Shown in pieces: positions 1 to 7,813 of a stretch of 64,000 bases of DNA. The notes below the pieces were generated by a model. The model made no database searches. It worked only from the letters and a program-made list of their open reading frames with translations, and was not told where the DNA came from. This DNA comes from Lewinellaceae bacterium (lineage in GTDB: Bacteria > Bacteroidota > Bacteroidia > Chitinophagales > Saprospiraceae), in the NCBI GenBank assembly GCA_020636105.1, contig JACJYL010000001.1:3410001-3474000 (forward strand), read 5' to 3'. Both the position numbers and the translations under genes were made by a program. How positions within the stretch are numbered: the first letter of the stretch is position 1; every line of letters begins with the position of its first letter.

Positions 1-15
1 AATCATTTTTCGACA

Positions 16-126
16 ATGGAAAAATCAATTGTAGTGTATTTCTCAAAAACAGGAAGCAATAAATACCTGGCCGAAAAGATCGCCCGGAACCCATTCGAGC
101 ATTTCATGGAAGAAGTTGCCGTTTAA
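16..126 (+). pseudogene. Flavodoxin-like remnant (36 codons)
   Basis: A short frame starts at ATG 16 and stops at TAA 124; the frame is also open upstream to the window edge. Its first 25 residues look like the N-terminus of a flavodoxin-fold protein: a hydrophobic first beta strand followed by the FMN-phosphate loop pattern Y-F-S-K-T-G-S-N, then an amphipathic helix. Flavodoxins are normally 140-180 residues, so this frame holds only the first strand-loop-helix. After residue 25 the sequence changes to an acidic tail (NPFEHFMEEVAV) and stops. The simplest reading is an internally deleted, non-functional remnant lying 15 nt upstream of the SDR gene. It could instead be a small translated leader. 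The identification rests on a short motif only. Confidence 0.4.
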
Positions 127-141
127 TAGCAATCAAGGGCA

Positions 142-1053
142 ATGAACAACAGAAAGATCATCGTATTCGGCGGTACCGGTTACTACGGCCGAAGGATCGT
201 CGCGCATTTGGTCACCATGCGACAACCCGTAAGGGTGCTGAGCCGCAATGCCGCAAAGGCCAGGGACATCCTGGATCCTGAGGTAGAAATAATGGAAGGA
301 GATGTCACGAACCACCGCCTCGTCGTCGAATCCCTAAAGGAGGTGGGAGCCATTGTAATCTGTCTTTCTGCCGCCACCTTCAAGCTCATCCGCAAACGCC
401 AACAGATCGAAAGGGACGCCGTCCTGGACATCCTGTCGGAAGGCAGAAAAGCCGGGATAAAACGACTGGTTTATGTATCAGGTTATGAAATGAGACCTTC
501 CGTCCTCAAGGCCCTGAAAATACCCGATTTCGGTGCGATCATGCTTGAAATAGAATCAAAAATCAGACAATCGGATTACGACTGGACGATTCTGGGCGCT
601 GCTCCTTCTTTCGAGTTGTTCTTTGCTTTTTTCAGGAAAGGTAAAATGGCCGTCCCCGGAGGAGGGAAAAACGCGATCCCTTCCATTGCTCCCGAAGATG
701 TCGGGGCCATTGTTGCACAAACAGTCGCCAGGGAAGACCTGAATGGTCAAAGAATCAGGATGACCGGGCCGGAGGCCTATACTTTTCCTGAGGTCGCTAA
801 AAAAATCGGGGCTGTTACCGTGCGTGAAGTAAAACATGTTACCCTGCCCCTTGGCATCATCAACCTGGTTTCCCTGATCGCTTATCCAATCAGCACTTTT
901 CCCCGTTTTTTATTCAAAAGCCTTAAATTACTCAATAATTTCCCCCCGGATCTGGCTCAACAGGTACCTGCAGATCATCAGTTATTAAAAACATGGTTTG
1001 ATTATGAACCTGTGACGCTGGAGGCTGAAATACGAAAAAGGCTGATGCCCTGA
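142..1053 (+). CDS. Atypical short-chain dehydrogenase/NmrA-like NAD(P)-binding protein
   Basis: A 303-residue protein with an N-terminal Rossmann fold. The dinucleotide loop G-G-T-G-Y-Y-G lies at residues 10-16, followed by an R-V-L-S-R segment after beta 2 that is typical of NADP preference and an acidic residue in the EGDV motif before helix 3. It has no classical Y-x-x-x-K catalytic motif, which fits the NmrA/atypical SDR group (sugar epimerase-like or regulatory NAD(P)-binding proteins). The C-terminal third (residues about 215-300) is more hydrophobic and may contain one membrane-proximal helix. No signal peptide, so cytoplasmic. It is not coupled to the next gene (306 nt gap). The substrate cannot be inferred. 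Confidence 0.8.
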   Translation: MNNRKIIVFGGTGYYGRRIVAHLVTMRQPVRVLSRNAAKARDILDPEVEIMEGDVTNHRLVVESLKEVGAIVICLSAATFKLIRKRQQIERDAVLDILSEGRKAGIKRLVYVSGYEMRPSVLKALKIPDFGAIMLEIESKIRQSDYDWTILGAAPSFELFFAFFRKGKMAVPGGGKNAIPSIAPEDVGAIVAQTVAREDLNGQRIRMTGPEAYTFPEVAKKIGAVTVREVKHVTLPLGIINLVSLIAYPISTFPRFLFKSLKLLNNFPPDLAQQVPADHQLLKTWFDYEPVTLEAEIRKRLMP

Positions 1054-1359
1054 TAACCCGGGCAAACCTTCCCTATATTAAAGAATAATACAACTTCTTC
1101 ATCGTTAATCGGTTAATAAAGAGAAGGTTCCAGAGCCAACTGGCCTCAAAAGGATACCAGGGGGCATATGCTCGGTATTATTTACCTCGACTGCATGGTT
1201 CAAATGACCAAAAGAAGGAGAGAAGATATTGAGTATCTATTGCGAAATGAGTAAAAGCCCCCCAACAGGGAACAGGGGAAGTACCCGGCCACCAAAAAAA
1301 TCGTATATTTATTCTATGAAAACAGTCGTCGAAAACGATTCGGTTTTAAATCATAAAAA
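1054..1359. other. Intergenic region, 306 nt
   Basis: No gene supported. The stretch contains a 28-codon frame (1168-1254, ending in a basic/acidic RRREDIEYLL segment) with no family resemblance and no recognisable promoter. The last 60 nt before the MscS gene are AT-rich and probably carry its promoter, but I see no exact TAnnTTTG box. Confidence 0.4.
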
Positions 1360-2220
1360 ATGAAACAACAGATATTAGACAACCTTCAATATATTGGTCT
1401 TTTTGTCGGCATTATGCTGGCAACAGTGGTCATTGCTTACCTGGTTAACCGCTTTTTCAAAAGGCTCATCCGCCGGTCAACGGAGGTCATGAAAAATGAT
1501 CCGACCAATTATCTTTTTTTACGACATGTGGCTACGGGGACTATTTATACGGTCGGTTTTAGTATTGCCATTTTCATGATGCCCGACCTGAGAGCCCTGG
1601 CTAGTTCATTGCTTGCCGGTGCCGGGATATTGGCAGTAGCCGTCGGTTTTGCCTCCCAACACGCCCTGGGTAATGTAATCAGCGGATTTTTTATTGTCGT
1701 TTTCAAACCTTTCCGCGTCAATGACCGGTTGTTGGTCAAAGATATGTTCGGCATCGTGGAAGACATCACTTTAAGACATACTGTAATCCGCAATTTTGAG
1801 AATAAACGGATCATCATTCCCAATACGATCATCAGCAATGAAATCATCGTAAATTCGGATTTTGGGGACGACAAGATATGCAAGTGGATCGATATTAGCA
1901 TCAGTTATGATTCTGACCTTGCAAAGGCCAAGAGGGTTATGAGGGAGGAAATCCTCAATCATCCGCTTCTTCTTGACACCCGTACGGCTGAACAAATTGA
2001 AAATGGCGAGATCCTCGCTCCGGTCAGAGTTTTGGGCCTGGGAGACTCTTCCGTAAACCTGAGGGGATGGGCCTGGGCCAAAGATACCGGCGACGCTTTC
2101 CAATTGAGTTGTGACCTTTATGAAAGCATAAAATTACGATTTGATGCAGAAGGCATAGAGATTCCATTCCCACACCGTACCATAGTACATAAAAACCTTC
2201 TTCCTAAAACAGAAAAATAA
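1360..2220 (+). CDS. Small-conductance mechanosensitive channel, MscS family
   Basis: A 286-residue inner-membrane protein with the size and architecture of a minimal MscS channel, which opens under membrane tension to release osmolytes. Three membrane helices are visible at about residues 10-32, 55-75 and 82-115. The third is rich in Gly/Ala (LLAGAGILAVAVGFASQHAL, then G-N-V-I-S-G-F), the helix-packing pattern that lines the MscS pore, and runs into the F-K-P-F-R-V-N-D segment typical of the family. The beta domain follows (V-K-D-M-F-G-I-V-E-D-I, then R-I-I-I-P-N at about 150), then a mixed alpha/beta C-terminal domain ending with P-F-P-H-R-T. It is followed after 6 nt by corA and probably co-transcribed with it. 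Confidence 0.92.
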   Translation: MKQQILDNLQYIGLFVGIMLATVVIAYLVNRFFKRLIRRSTEVMKNDPTNYLFLRHVATGTIYTVGFSIAIFMMPDLRALASSLLAGAGILAVAVGFASQHALGNVISGFFIVVFKPFRVNDRLLVKDMFGIVEDITLRHTVIRNFENKRIIIPNTIISNEIIVNSDFGDDKICKWIDISISYDSDLAKAKRVMREEILNHPLLLDTRTAEQIENGEILAPVRVLGLGDSSVNLRGWAWAKDTGDAFQLSCDLYESIKLRFDAEGIEIPFPHRTIVHKNLLPKTEK

Positions 2221-2226
2221 CACCGG

Positions 2227-3291
2227 ATGGCTAAAAGAATTAAAAGAAATAAAAAACCCGGCCTTCCTCCTGGTTCCGTCGTTTTCACCGGCAACAGGAA
2301 AGTGGAAAAAATTCTCCTCCACTTTCTCCAGTACGATGCCACATTTATCGAGGAAAAAGAACTGGACAACCATTCCAACATTCCTTTCCAGGTGTCTACC
2401 GATGAGAAAGTGAATTGGTATGATATTCGTGGTATTCATGACACGCAACTGATTGAGCTCATCGGTCAAAGTTTTGACATACACCCCCTTATCCTTGAAG
2501 ATATTGCCGATACGCATCAAAGACCCAAGTTCGATGAATACGAGTCCGGGGTATTTATCGTCATCCAGGCCCTGGCTTTTGACCAGGAAACCCGCCAGGT
2601 AGCCAGAGAACAGGTCGCCATTTTTTTCAGGAAAGGGTTAATCGTTACTTTCCAGGAAAGAGCCGAAGACTTATTGGAACCTGTTCGCCACCGGCTGAAA
2701 GGAGGAAAAGGAAAGATGCGGCAAAAAGGTACCGATTACCTGGCCTACGCGATCCTCGATACGATCGTGGATAATTATTATATCGTTCTGGACAACATCG
2801 AGGACACTATTGAAACCCTTGAAGAAAAAATCGTGGAAGGACAGGAAACTGACAGTAAAGGAGAGATTCACGCCTTGAAAAAAGAATTGTTGACCGTCAG
2901 AAAATCCGTGGCTCCTTTGCGGGAAGCCATCAGCCGTTTTTCAAAAACAGAGAGTCCATTTGTCGATGAATCCAGTGTAATCTTCATTCGCGACCTTTAT
3001 GATCACACTATACAAGTATTGGAAATTATAGAAACCTATAGGGATATGCTTACCGGCCTGCAGGATCTCTTCATATCCGCCGTGAGCTTCAAAATGAACC
3101 AGGTCATGCAATTGCTGACCCTAATCGCTACCATCTTTATTCCGCTGACTTTTCTCGCCGGTATTTACGGTATGAATTTTAAATACATGCCTGAACTGCA
3201 CTGGAAATACGGTTATTATGGCCTGCTTGTCGTGATGGCCATTATTTTTTTTGGATCGATGTATTATTTCAAACGGAAAAAGTGGATTTAG
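2227..3291 (+). CDS. corA: CorA-family Mg2+/Co2+ transporter
   Basis: A 354-residue protein with the CorA layout: a large N-terminal cytosolic alpha/beta domain and long stalk helix (residues 1 to about 290), followed by two C-terminal membrane helices. The signature Y-G-M-N lies at residues 314-317 at the end of the first membrane helix; G-M-N is the selectivity-loop signature of divalent cation transporters of this family. The second helix (about 333-347) ends in a basic tail (YFKRKKW). The length matches typical bacterial CorA (about 315-370). The start lies 6 nt after the MscS stop codon, so the two envelope ion-flux genes form a likely operon. Mg2+ is the most likely substrate; Co2+ or Zn2+ cannot be excluded. 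Confidence 0.93.
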   Translation: MAKRIKRNKKPGLPPGSVVFTGNRKVEKILLHFLQYDATFIEEKELDNHSNIPFQVSTDEKVNWYDIRGIHDTQLIELIGQSFDIHPLILEDIADTHQRPKFDEYESGVFIVIQALAFDQETRQVAREQVAIFFRKGLIVTFQERAEDLLEPVRHRLKGGKGKMRQKGTDYLAYAILDTIVDNYYIVLDNIEDTIETLEEKIVEGQETDSKGEIHALKKELLTVRKSVAPLREAISRFSKTESPFVDESSVIFIRDLYDHTIQVLEIIETYRDMLTGLQDLFISAVSFKMNQVMQLLTLIATIFIPLTFLAGIYGMNFKYMPELHWKYGYYGLLVVMAIIFFGSMYYFKRKKWI

Positions 3292-3406
3292 GCCGTCCTA
3301 AACTAAACAATGCCCGAACATCCTGTGTTTTTATGCTTTCCCATTTACATTGGGTTTTAAACCCTTTGGACAAAACAAAACAACGTTAAACAAAAGCACA
3401 AAACAC

Positions 3407-3880
3407 ATGGCCATTTTCCAGCTCTTTACCGAACAAAAGATACCGGCAAGCATTGACGAGGTCTGGGATTTTATTTCTGCTCCCAAAAACCTGCAACGCA
3501 TCACTCCGGAATATATGGGTTTTGAAGTCACCTCTAAACATTTACCCGAAAAAATGTACCCGGGCATGATCATCAGTTATTTCGTGCGCCCGCTACTCGG
3601 CATTAAAATGGCCTGGGTCACCGAAATTACCCATGTCAAGGATAAGGAATTTTTCGTCGATGAACAGCGGGTAGGCCCCTATAGTATCTGGCATCACGAA
3701 CATAATATCCAACCTATTGAAGGAGGTGTGCTCATGAAAGATATTGTGACATATAAACCTCCCATGGGATGGCTCGGGAGAATCGCCAACCAATGGATCA
3801 TCGGCAAAAAAGTTCGGAGTATTTTCGATTACAGAGAAAAGGCGCTGATCGAAATTTTCGGCCCTTTTGAACAAAAATAA
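3407..3880 (+). CDS. SRPBCC-fold (START/PYR-like) ligand-binding protein
   Basis: A 157-residue protein starting at ATG 3407. An in-frame ATG at 3350 would add 19 residues of low-complexity sequence that precede the conserved F-T-E-Q-K-I-P-A-S start, so I prefer 3407. The order of elements is that of SRPBCC domains: an N-terminal strand, D-E-V-W-D-F-I-S-A-P-K-N-L-Q-R-I-T-P (helix typical of cyclase/coenzyme Q-binding-like members), then a curved antiparallel sheet and a long C-terminal helix (R-S-I-F-D-Y-R-E-K-A-L). No signal peptide. It lies 46 nt upstream of the photolyase; SRPBCC proteins next to photolyase/cryptochrome genes are a known arrangement in light- or stress-responsive bacterial clusters. 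The ligand is unknown. Confidence 0.8.
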   Translation: MAIFQLFTEQKIPASIDEVWDFISAPKNLQRITPEYMGFEVTSKHLPEKMYPGMIISYFVRPLLGIKMAWVTEITHVKDKEFFVDEQRVGPYSIWHHEHNIQPIEGGVLMKDIVTYKPPMGWLGRIANQWIIGKKVRSIFDYREKALIEIFGPFEQK

Positions 3881-3926
3881 TTTTCCATCTTTCTCTATTA
3901 ATTTTCAAAAACGGCACACCGATCCT

Positions 3927-5207
3927 ATGAAGCTTTCCCTATTTTGGTTTAGAAGAGACCTCAGGCTGGATGACAATACGGCGCTGAATTATGCGCTGGC
4001 TTCAGGGCATCCTGTATTGCCCGTTTTCATTTTTGATAAAAATATTCTACAAGACCTGCCGGAAGACGATCCGCGACTGTTTTTTATTTACAATACTCTC
4101 CAATCCATTCACGGTCAACTAAAAAAGCATGGGAGCAGCCTGCTTTGCCTTTATGGCGAACCGGAGGAAGTTTGGGAAAATTTATGTGATACATACGATA
4201 TCGATGGGGTTTATACCAATAAAGATTACGAGCCTTACGCCCGGGAAAGAGATGAGAAGGTGAAAACGCTATTGGAAAACAAAGGCATAAACTTTCACGC
4301 TTTTAAGGACCAGGTCATTTTTGAAGAAGATGAGATCGTCAAGGATGACGGAAAACCTTATACCGTTTTTACTCCCTTCAAAAATAAGTGGCTGCACGTT
4401 TTCCAAAGCTCTCTGACGGATGGGGACATTCCGTCCGAATTTGAGCATCTGGTTTCTGCTGATCATACTTTTCCAACGCTTGCCTCTTTAGGCTTCACTG
4501 CTGCTTCCATTAAGGTAAAAGACTTTGACCTCTCGCATCTGGATCAATATGAAAAGAGCAGGAATTTCCCGGCGATGGAAACCAGCCACCTCAGTCCGCA
4601 CCTCCGCTTCGGAACAGTGAGTATCCGCCGGATCATTGCCGAACCGAAACCCGGCCAGGAGGTTTTTTTGAGCGAATTGATCTGGAGGGAATTTTTTATG
4701 CAGATCCTTTACCATTTCCCGAGGGTGGTCCATGAAAATTTCAAGACCAAATACAATGGCATCCAGTGGATCAATGATGAATCAGATTTCAAAAAGTGGT
4801 GCGAAGGCAAAACAGGTTTCCCCATGGTGGATGCAGGGATGCGCGAGCTCAACGCCACCGGTTACATGCACAACCGGGTGAGAATGGTAACGGCCGGTTT
4901 TTTATGCAAACATCTGTTGATCGACTGGCGTTGGGGAGAAGGCTATTTTGCTCAAAAACTCCTCGACTACGAATTGTCTTCCAATAATGGCAACTGGCAA
5001 TGGGCCGCGGGTACAGGCTGCGATGCTGCCCCTTACTTCCGCATTTTCAACCCGGAGGAGCAACTCAAAAAATTTGACAAGAATCTTCAGTATGTCAAAA
5101 AATGGGTACCTGAATTCGGAACCCCCGAATATCCGGAACCTATGGTGGATCACAAAATAGCCAGGGAAAGAGCCCTGGAAACGTATAAGGCCGGGATTGA
5201 AATGTAA
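3927..5207 (+). CDS. phrB: Deoxyribodipyrimidine photolyase, class I
   Basis: Repairs UV-induced pyrimidine dimers using blue light and reduced FAD. The chosen start (ATG 3927) gives a 426-residue protein beginning M-K-L-S-L-F-W-F-R-R-D-L-R-L-D-D, the canonical photolyase N-terminus; an upstream in-frame ATG at 3867 lies inside the SRPBCC gene and is unlikely. The N-terminal alpha/beta antenna domain covers about residues 1-130 and the helical FAD domain about 200-425. Visible FAD-domain motifs are H-L-R-F-G (225-229), W-R-E-F-F (253-257), D-A-G-M-R (302-306), H-N-R (315-317) and N-N-G-N-W-Q-W (353-359). The tryptophans that align with the E. coli electron-transfer triad (W306, W359, W382) are present as W281, W334 and W357. 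A complete, presumably functional enzyme. Confidence 0.93.
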   Translation: MKLSLFWFRRDLRLDDNTALNYALASGHPVLPVFIFDKNILQDLPEDDPRLFFIYNTLQSIHGQLKKHGSSLLCLYGEPEEVWENLCDTYDIDGVYTNKDYEPYARERDEKVKTLLENKGINFHAFKDQVIFEEDEIVKDDGKPYTVFTPFKNKWLHVFQSSLTDGDIPSEFEHLVSADHTFPTLASLGFTAASIKVKDFDLSHLDQYEKSRNFPAMETSHLSPHLRFGTVSIRRIIAEPKPGQEVFLSELIWREFFMQILYHFPRVVHENFKTKYNGIQWINDESDFKKWCEGKTGFPMVDAGMRELNATGYMHNRVRMVTAGFLCKHLLIDWRWGEGYFAQKLLDYELSSNNGNWQWAAGTGCDAAPYFRIFNPEEQLKKFDKNLQYVKKWVPEFGTPEYPEPMVDHKIARERALETYKAGIEM

Positions 5208-5443
5208 AACCTGCCTGCGGACGTGAGGAAAGCAGGTGTAAAAGGGTTTGGGTTTTGAGTTTGGAGCCGGGAAAGGGAATCTAAAAAAAGAACGCCGCCC
5301 TCTGGCCAAAGGTACTGGGCACCTCAACCTAAATTTGACTGGGAGAGGAAGATTTCGGACGACATCCTGAATTCTTAACCCGTTATTCATTGAAGGGTTT
5401 TGCCCGTTGGTTGAAAATATTAGCCAAAAACACCTAAAATAGT

Positions 5444-5451
5444 TAGTTTTG
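5444..5451 (+). promoter_or_regulatory. Bacteroidota -7 box for the LytS-type kinase gene
   Basis: TAGTTTTG matches TAnnTTTG exactly. It overlaps a possible upstream TTG start (5449) of the kinase frame, which argues that translation starts at ATG 5497. I see no good -33 element at the usual distance, so this is a pattern match only. Confidence 0.4.
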
Positions 5452-5496
5452 AAGGCGAAAGAAAAAAAACGCTCATTACACTTACTATCGGGTGCC

Positions 5497-6534
5497 ATGA
5501 ATGTCAGGACCACAAAATTCAGCCAGCGGCTCGTGCCATACATACACATTATCCTTTGGGTAGTTGTGCTCACAGCCCATATGGCATTTTTTGGGCAATT
5601 TTTTAGCTTTTGGACGAACCTGCTGAGGGGACTGAGCAATACCCTGCCGATGGCAGCCATTTTTTATGCCAACCTGTGGCTCGTGAACCGTTATTTTGAA
5701 GAAGGGAAGTATTTGCTCTATTTTTCCAGCATTCTCGTTGTGCTGCTGGGATTTACCGGAGTCAGGGTTCAGCTCAATATTCTTTTTCCACAAGTAGATT
5801 TCGATTTCAACGCCATAAAGGATAACTACCAGCGTACCTGGCAGATTTCCTCTTTCGTGACCAATACCGGGATCGTTTTCATCAGTATGCTTTTCCAGAT
5901 CCAGCAGAACAGGCTGCGTGAGGAAAAAAAGGTCCAGGAATTTCTCAACCGACAGAACGAGGCCCAATTGCAATTCCTGCGCGCCCAGATCAATCCTCAT
6001 TTTCTTTTCAACACCCTGAATAACATCTATTCCCTGGCCGTGGTAAAATCCGAAAAAACGTCGGAAATGGTGCTGAAATTATCCAATTTACTGCGATATG
6101 TCATCTATGAAGGCAAAAGCAAAAAAGTGCCGCTGAAAAGTGAGGTGGAGCACATCCGGGAATACATGGGATTATTTGAAATGCGCAGCGAAACACCGCT
6201 GAGAATCACTTTTAAAACCCAGGGGCAGATGGAAGGTGTATTGATCGAACCCATGATCCTGATCCCCATTGTTGAAAATTGCTTCAAACACTGTGATTTT
6301 GATACCAATGAAAATGCGTTTATTGAAATCCGGCTGGCTAATGAAGGGAAACGACTCACTTTCGCTACCGTCAATACCAAAAATGACCGAAACACCCAAA
6401 AAGATAAGGTAGGCGGCGTGGGCACAGAAAACATCCGCAAGCGACTGGAACTCAAATACCCCGGCCAACACTCCCTGGAAATCCTGGACGAAAAAACAGT
6501 TTTCAAAGTGAAACTTGATATTGATATTTCCTAA
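5497..6534 (+). CDS. LytS/YehU-type sensor histidine kinase
   Basis: A 345-residue inner-membrane sensor kinase. Four membrane helices are visible at about residues 13-33, 47-63, 72-93 and 117-135, followed by a short coiled linker (Q-Q-N-R-L-R-E-E-K-K) and the His_kinase domain of the LytS group. The phospho-acceptor histidine is H168 in the motif Q-I-N-P-H-F-L-F-N-T-L-N. The ATP-binding domain follows with P-M-I-L-I-P-I-V-E-N-C-F-K-H (N box) and a G-V-G-T-E-N-I-R-K-R-L segment (G box). The start at ATG 5497 is preferred over a TTG at 5449 because it begins just before the first membrane helix and because a -7 box overlaps the TTG. The LytTR regulator 119 nt downstream is the evident partner. 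Confidence 0.88.
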   Translation: MNVRTTKFSQRLVPYIHIILWVVVLTAHMAFFGQFFSFWTNLLRGLSNTLPMAAIFYANLWLVNRYFEEGKYLLYFSSILVVLLGFTGVRVQLNILFPQVDFDFNAIKDNYQRTWQISSFVTNTGIVFISMLFQIQQNRLREEKKVQEFLNRQNEAQLQFLRAQINPHFLFNTLNNIYSLAVVKSEKTSEMVLKLSNLLRYVIYEGKSKKVPLKSEVEHIREYMGLFEMRSETPLRITFKTQGQMEGVLIEPMILIPIVENCFKHCDFDTNENAFIEIRLANEGKRLTFATVNTKNDRNTQKDKVGGVGTENIRKRLELKYPGQHSLEILDEKTVFKVKLDIDIS

Positions 6535-6543
6535 GAGAACCCT

Positions 6544-6631
6544 CCCGACCTGGCGGTACGATTTCGCTTTGAACACTTTGAACAACTTGAACACTTTGAA
6601 CAACCCCGACCTGACGGTACGGGTTTTCGCT
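6544..6631 (+). repeat. Short nested direct repeats between kinase and regulator
   Basis: The 119-nt gap between the kinase and regulator holds two perfect tandem copies of an 18-mer (6569-6586 and 6587-6604; unit TTGAACACTTTGAACAAC), flanked by two imperfect copies of a roughly 25-nt unit beginning CCCGACCTGRCGGTACG (6544-6568 and 6605-6631). A related GAACACTTTGAACAA string recurs at 7543-7557, downstream of the regulator gene. Such GAACAC-rich strings look like locally amplified intergenic sequence; a regulatory role is not shown. Confidence 0.6.
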
Positions 6632-6653
6632 TCGCTTAACTTGAACAAAAAAA

Positions 6654-7367
6654 ATGGCTGAAATAAAAACATTACTGGTCGATGATGAATTCCTGGCTTT
6701 GAACCTGCTCGAAACCTTCGTTCAGAAAATTCCGGAAATGGTCATTGTCGATAAAGTGAAAAACCCGCTCAAAGCGATAGAGATCCTCAACCGGGAGCCC
6801 GTTGATCTCCTTTTCCTGGATATCCAGATGCCAACCCTCAGCGGAACGGAGATGCTCAAAACCATACAAAATCCGCCCGTCACTATTTTCACTACCGCTT
6901 ATGCCGACTATGCAGTCGAGGCATTCAGCCTGAATGCCATTGACTATCTGCTGAAACCGTTTTCCTTTGAACGATTTCTTCAGGCGGTAAACAAAGCCAA
7001 AGAGCGTATTCATTTTCAGCGGTCGGCTTCAGGCATTTTAATGCCCTCCCAAAGTCGCGATTTTTTTACAGCGAAGGTCGATGGCAAACTGGTCAAAATC
7101 CGCTTTGGGGATATTCTTTTCATTGAAGGACTCAAGGAATATGTGCGCATCGTCTGTACGGATGCCCGCCATGTTACCCTGGAGAGCCTGAAAAACCTGG
7201 AACAGCTATTACCCCAGGAAGCCTTCATTCGTGTCCATAAATCCTTCATCGTCGCAAAAGACAAGGTTCAGCAATTAAACGGGAACATGCTGGAAATCGG
7301 CAAGCACAAAATCCCTATCAGCCGAACAAAAAAGGAAGAAGTGGTGGAATGGATCTTTTTCACCTAA
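6654..7367 (+). CDS. LytTR-family response regulator
   Basis: A 237-residue cytoplasmic transcription factor. The N-terminal receiver domain (about 1-120) has the acidic pair D10/D11, the phospho-acceptor D56 in L-F-L-D-I-Q-M-P and the conserved lysine K101 in L-L-K-P-F. A linker (about 120-137) leads to a C-terminal LytTR DNA-binding domain (about 138-237) recognisable by D-I-L-F-I-E-G-L-K-E-Y-V-R-I and F-I-R-V-H-K-S-F-I-V. Its kinase partner is encoded immediately upstream. Targets are not evident. The start ATG 6654 follows an A-rich stretch, which is typical of Bacteroidota starts. Confidence 0.92.
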   Translation: MAEIKTLLVDDEFLALNLLETFVQKIPEMVIVDKVKNPLKAIEILNREPVDLLFLDIQMPTLSGTEMLKTIQNPPVTIFTTAYADYAVEAFSLNAIDYLLKPFSFERFLQAVNKAKERIHFQRSASGILMPSQSRDFFTAKVDGKLVKIRFGDILFIEGLKEYVRIVCTDARHVTLESLKNLEQLLPQEAFIRVHKSFIVAKDKVQQLNGNMLEIGKHKIPISRTKKEEVVEWIFFT

Positions 7368-7377
7368 GCAACGCGGT

Positions 7378-7457
7378 AAAAATAAATTTACACTTTTGCC
7401 AGACCTCCGCCCCGGCCCTGAGGTGGAGTCAGGGCAAAAAACGGCAAATTTATTTTT
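7378..7457 (+). terminator. AT-rich inverted repeat, likely terminator of the LytTR gene
   Basis: Ten nucleotides after the regulator stop codon, AAAAATAAATTT (7378-7389) pairs perfectly with AAATTTATTTTT (7446-7457). Inside it lies a second perfect 7-bp stem, GCCCTGA/TCAGGGC (7415-7421 with 7429-7435). The right arm ends in a T-rich run. It fits a composite intrinsic terminator, possibly bidirectional. Confidence 0.5.
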
Positions 7458-7558
7458 GAACCATTCCTAAGAAAACAGGAAAGCATTTTGTGAAATTTGT
7501 TTCAGCAAAGCAATAGAATTCCTGGAACCCTTCGAACACCTGGAACACTTTGAACAAA

Positions 7559-7770
7559 CATGAGACATCCCGAATTTTGCTTATCGGCAAAGTTCGGAAT
7601 ATCTTTTTAACAAACTGATTGTCAGATATTTATAACTTTTTTTTAAATTCAAAACAGATTACATTCAACTCTTTCAGACCTGTTTACCAGCGATGCCAAG
7701 TAGACAGGTCTGAAGAAGTTGAATATATTTTCAGCATCCGTTTGAATTAAAAAATTCGGGATTACTCATG
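7559..7770. repeat. Palindromic intergenic element with a second partial copy downstream of sprA
   Basis: A 212-nt element bounded by inverted ends: CATGAGACATCCCGAATTTT on the left (from 7559) and, reading inward from 7770 on the other strand, CATGAGTAATCCCGAATTTT. Both ends continue into complementary TTTAAATTCAAA-type sequence. The centre is a near-perfect 22-bp stem (7663-7684 with 7703-7724, one mismatch) around an 18-nt loop. The left half holds its own hairpin (7570-7597) followed by T residues. About 100 nt of the left half recur at 36891-36990. It lies between two converging transcripts, so it could end transcription in both directions, or be a small non-autonomous mobile or REP-like element. 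Confidence 0.65.
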
Positions 7771-7813
7771 TTGAAGGTTCCTTATTTAAGGCTTCCTTTC
7801 CGGGAGAAAACGT

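Noticed and set aside
1168..1254. 28-codon frame in the first intergenic gap
   Set aside because: Too short, no start signal and no resemblance to a known small protein.
3350..3406. Upstream ATG of the SRPBCC gene
   Set aside because: The added 19 residues are low in complexity and precede the conserved start of the domain; ATG 3407 is better placed.
4902..5660. 252-codon frame on the - strand
   Set aside because: It overlaps the 3' end of the photolyase gene, which carries clear conserved motifs, and the start of the kinase gene. It has no domain character of its own.
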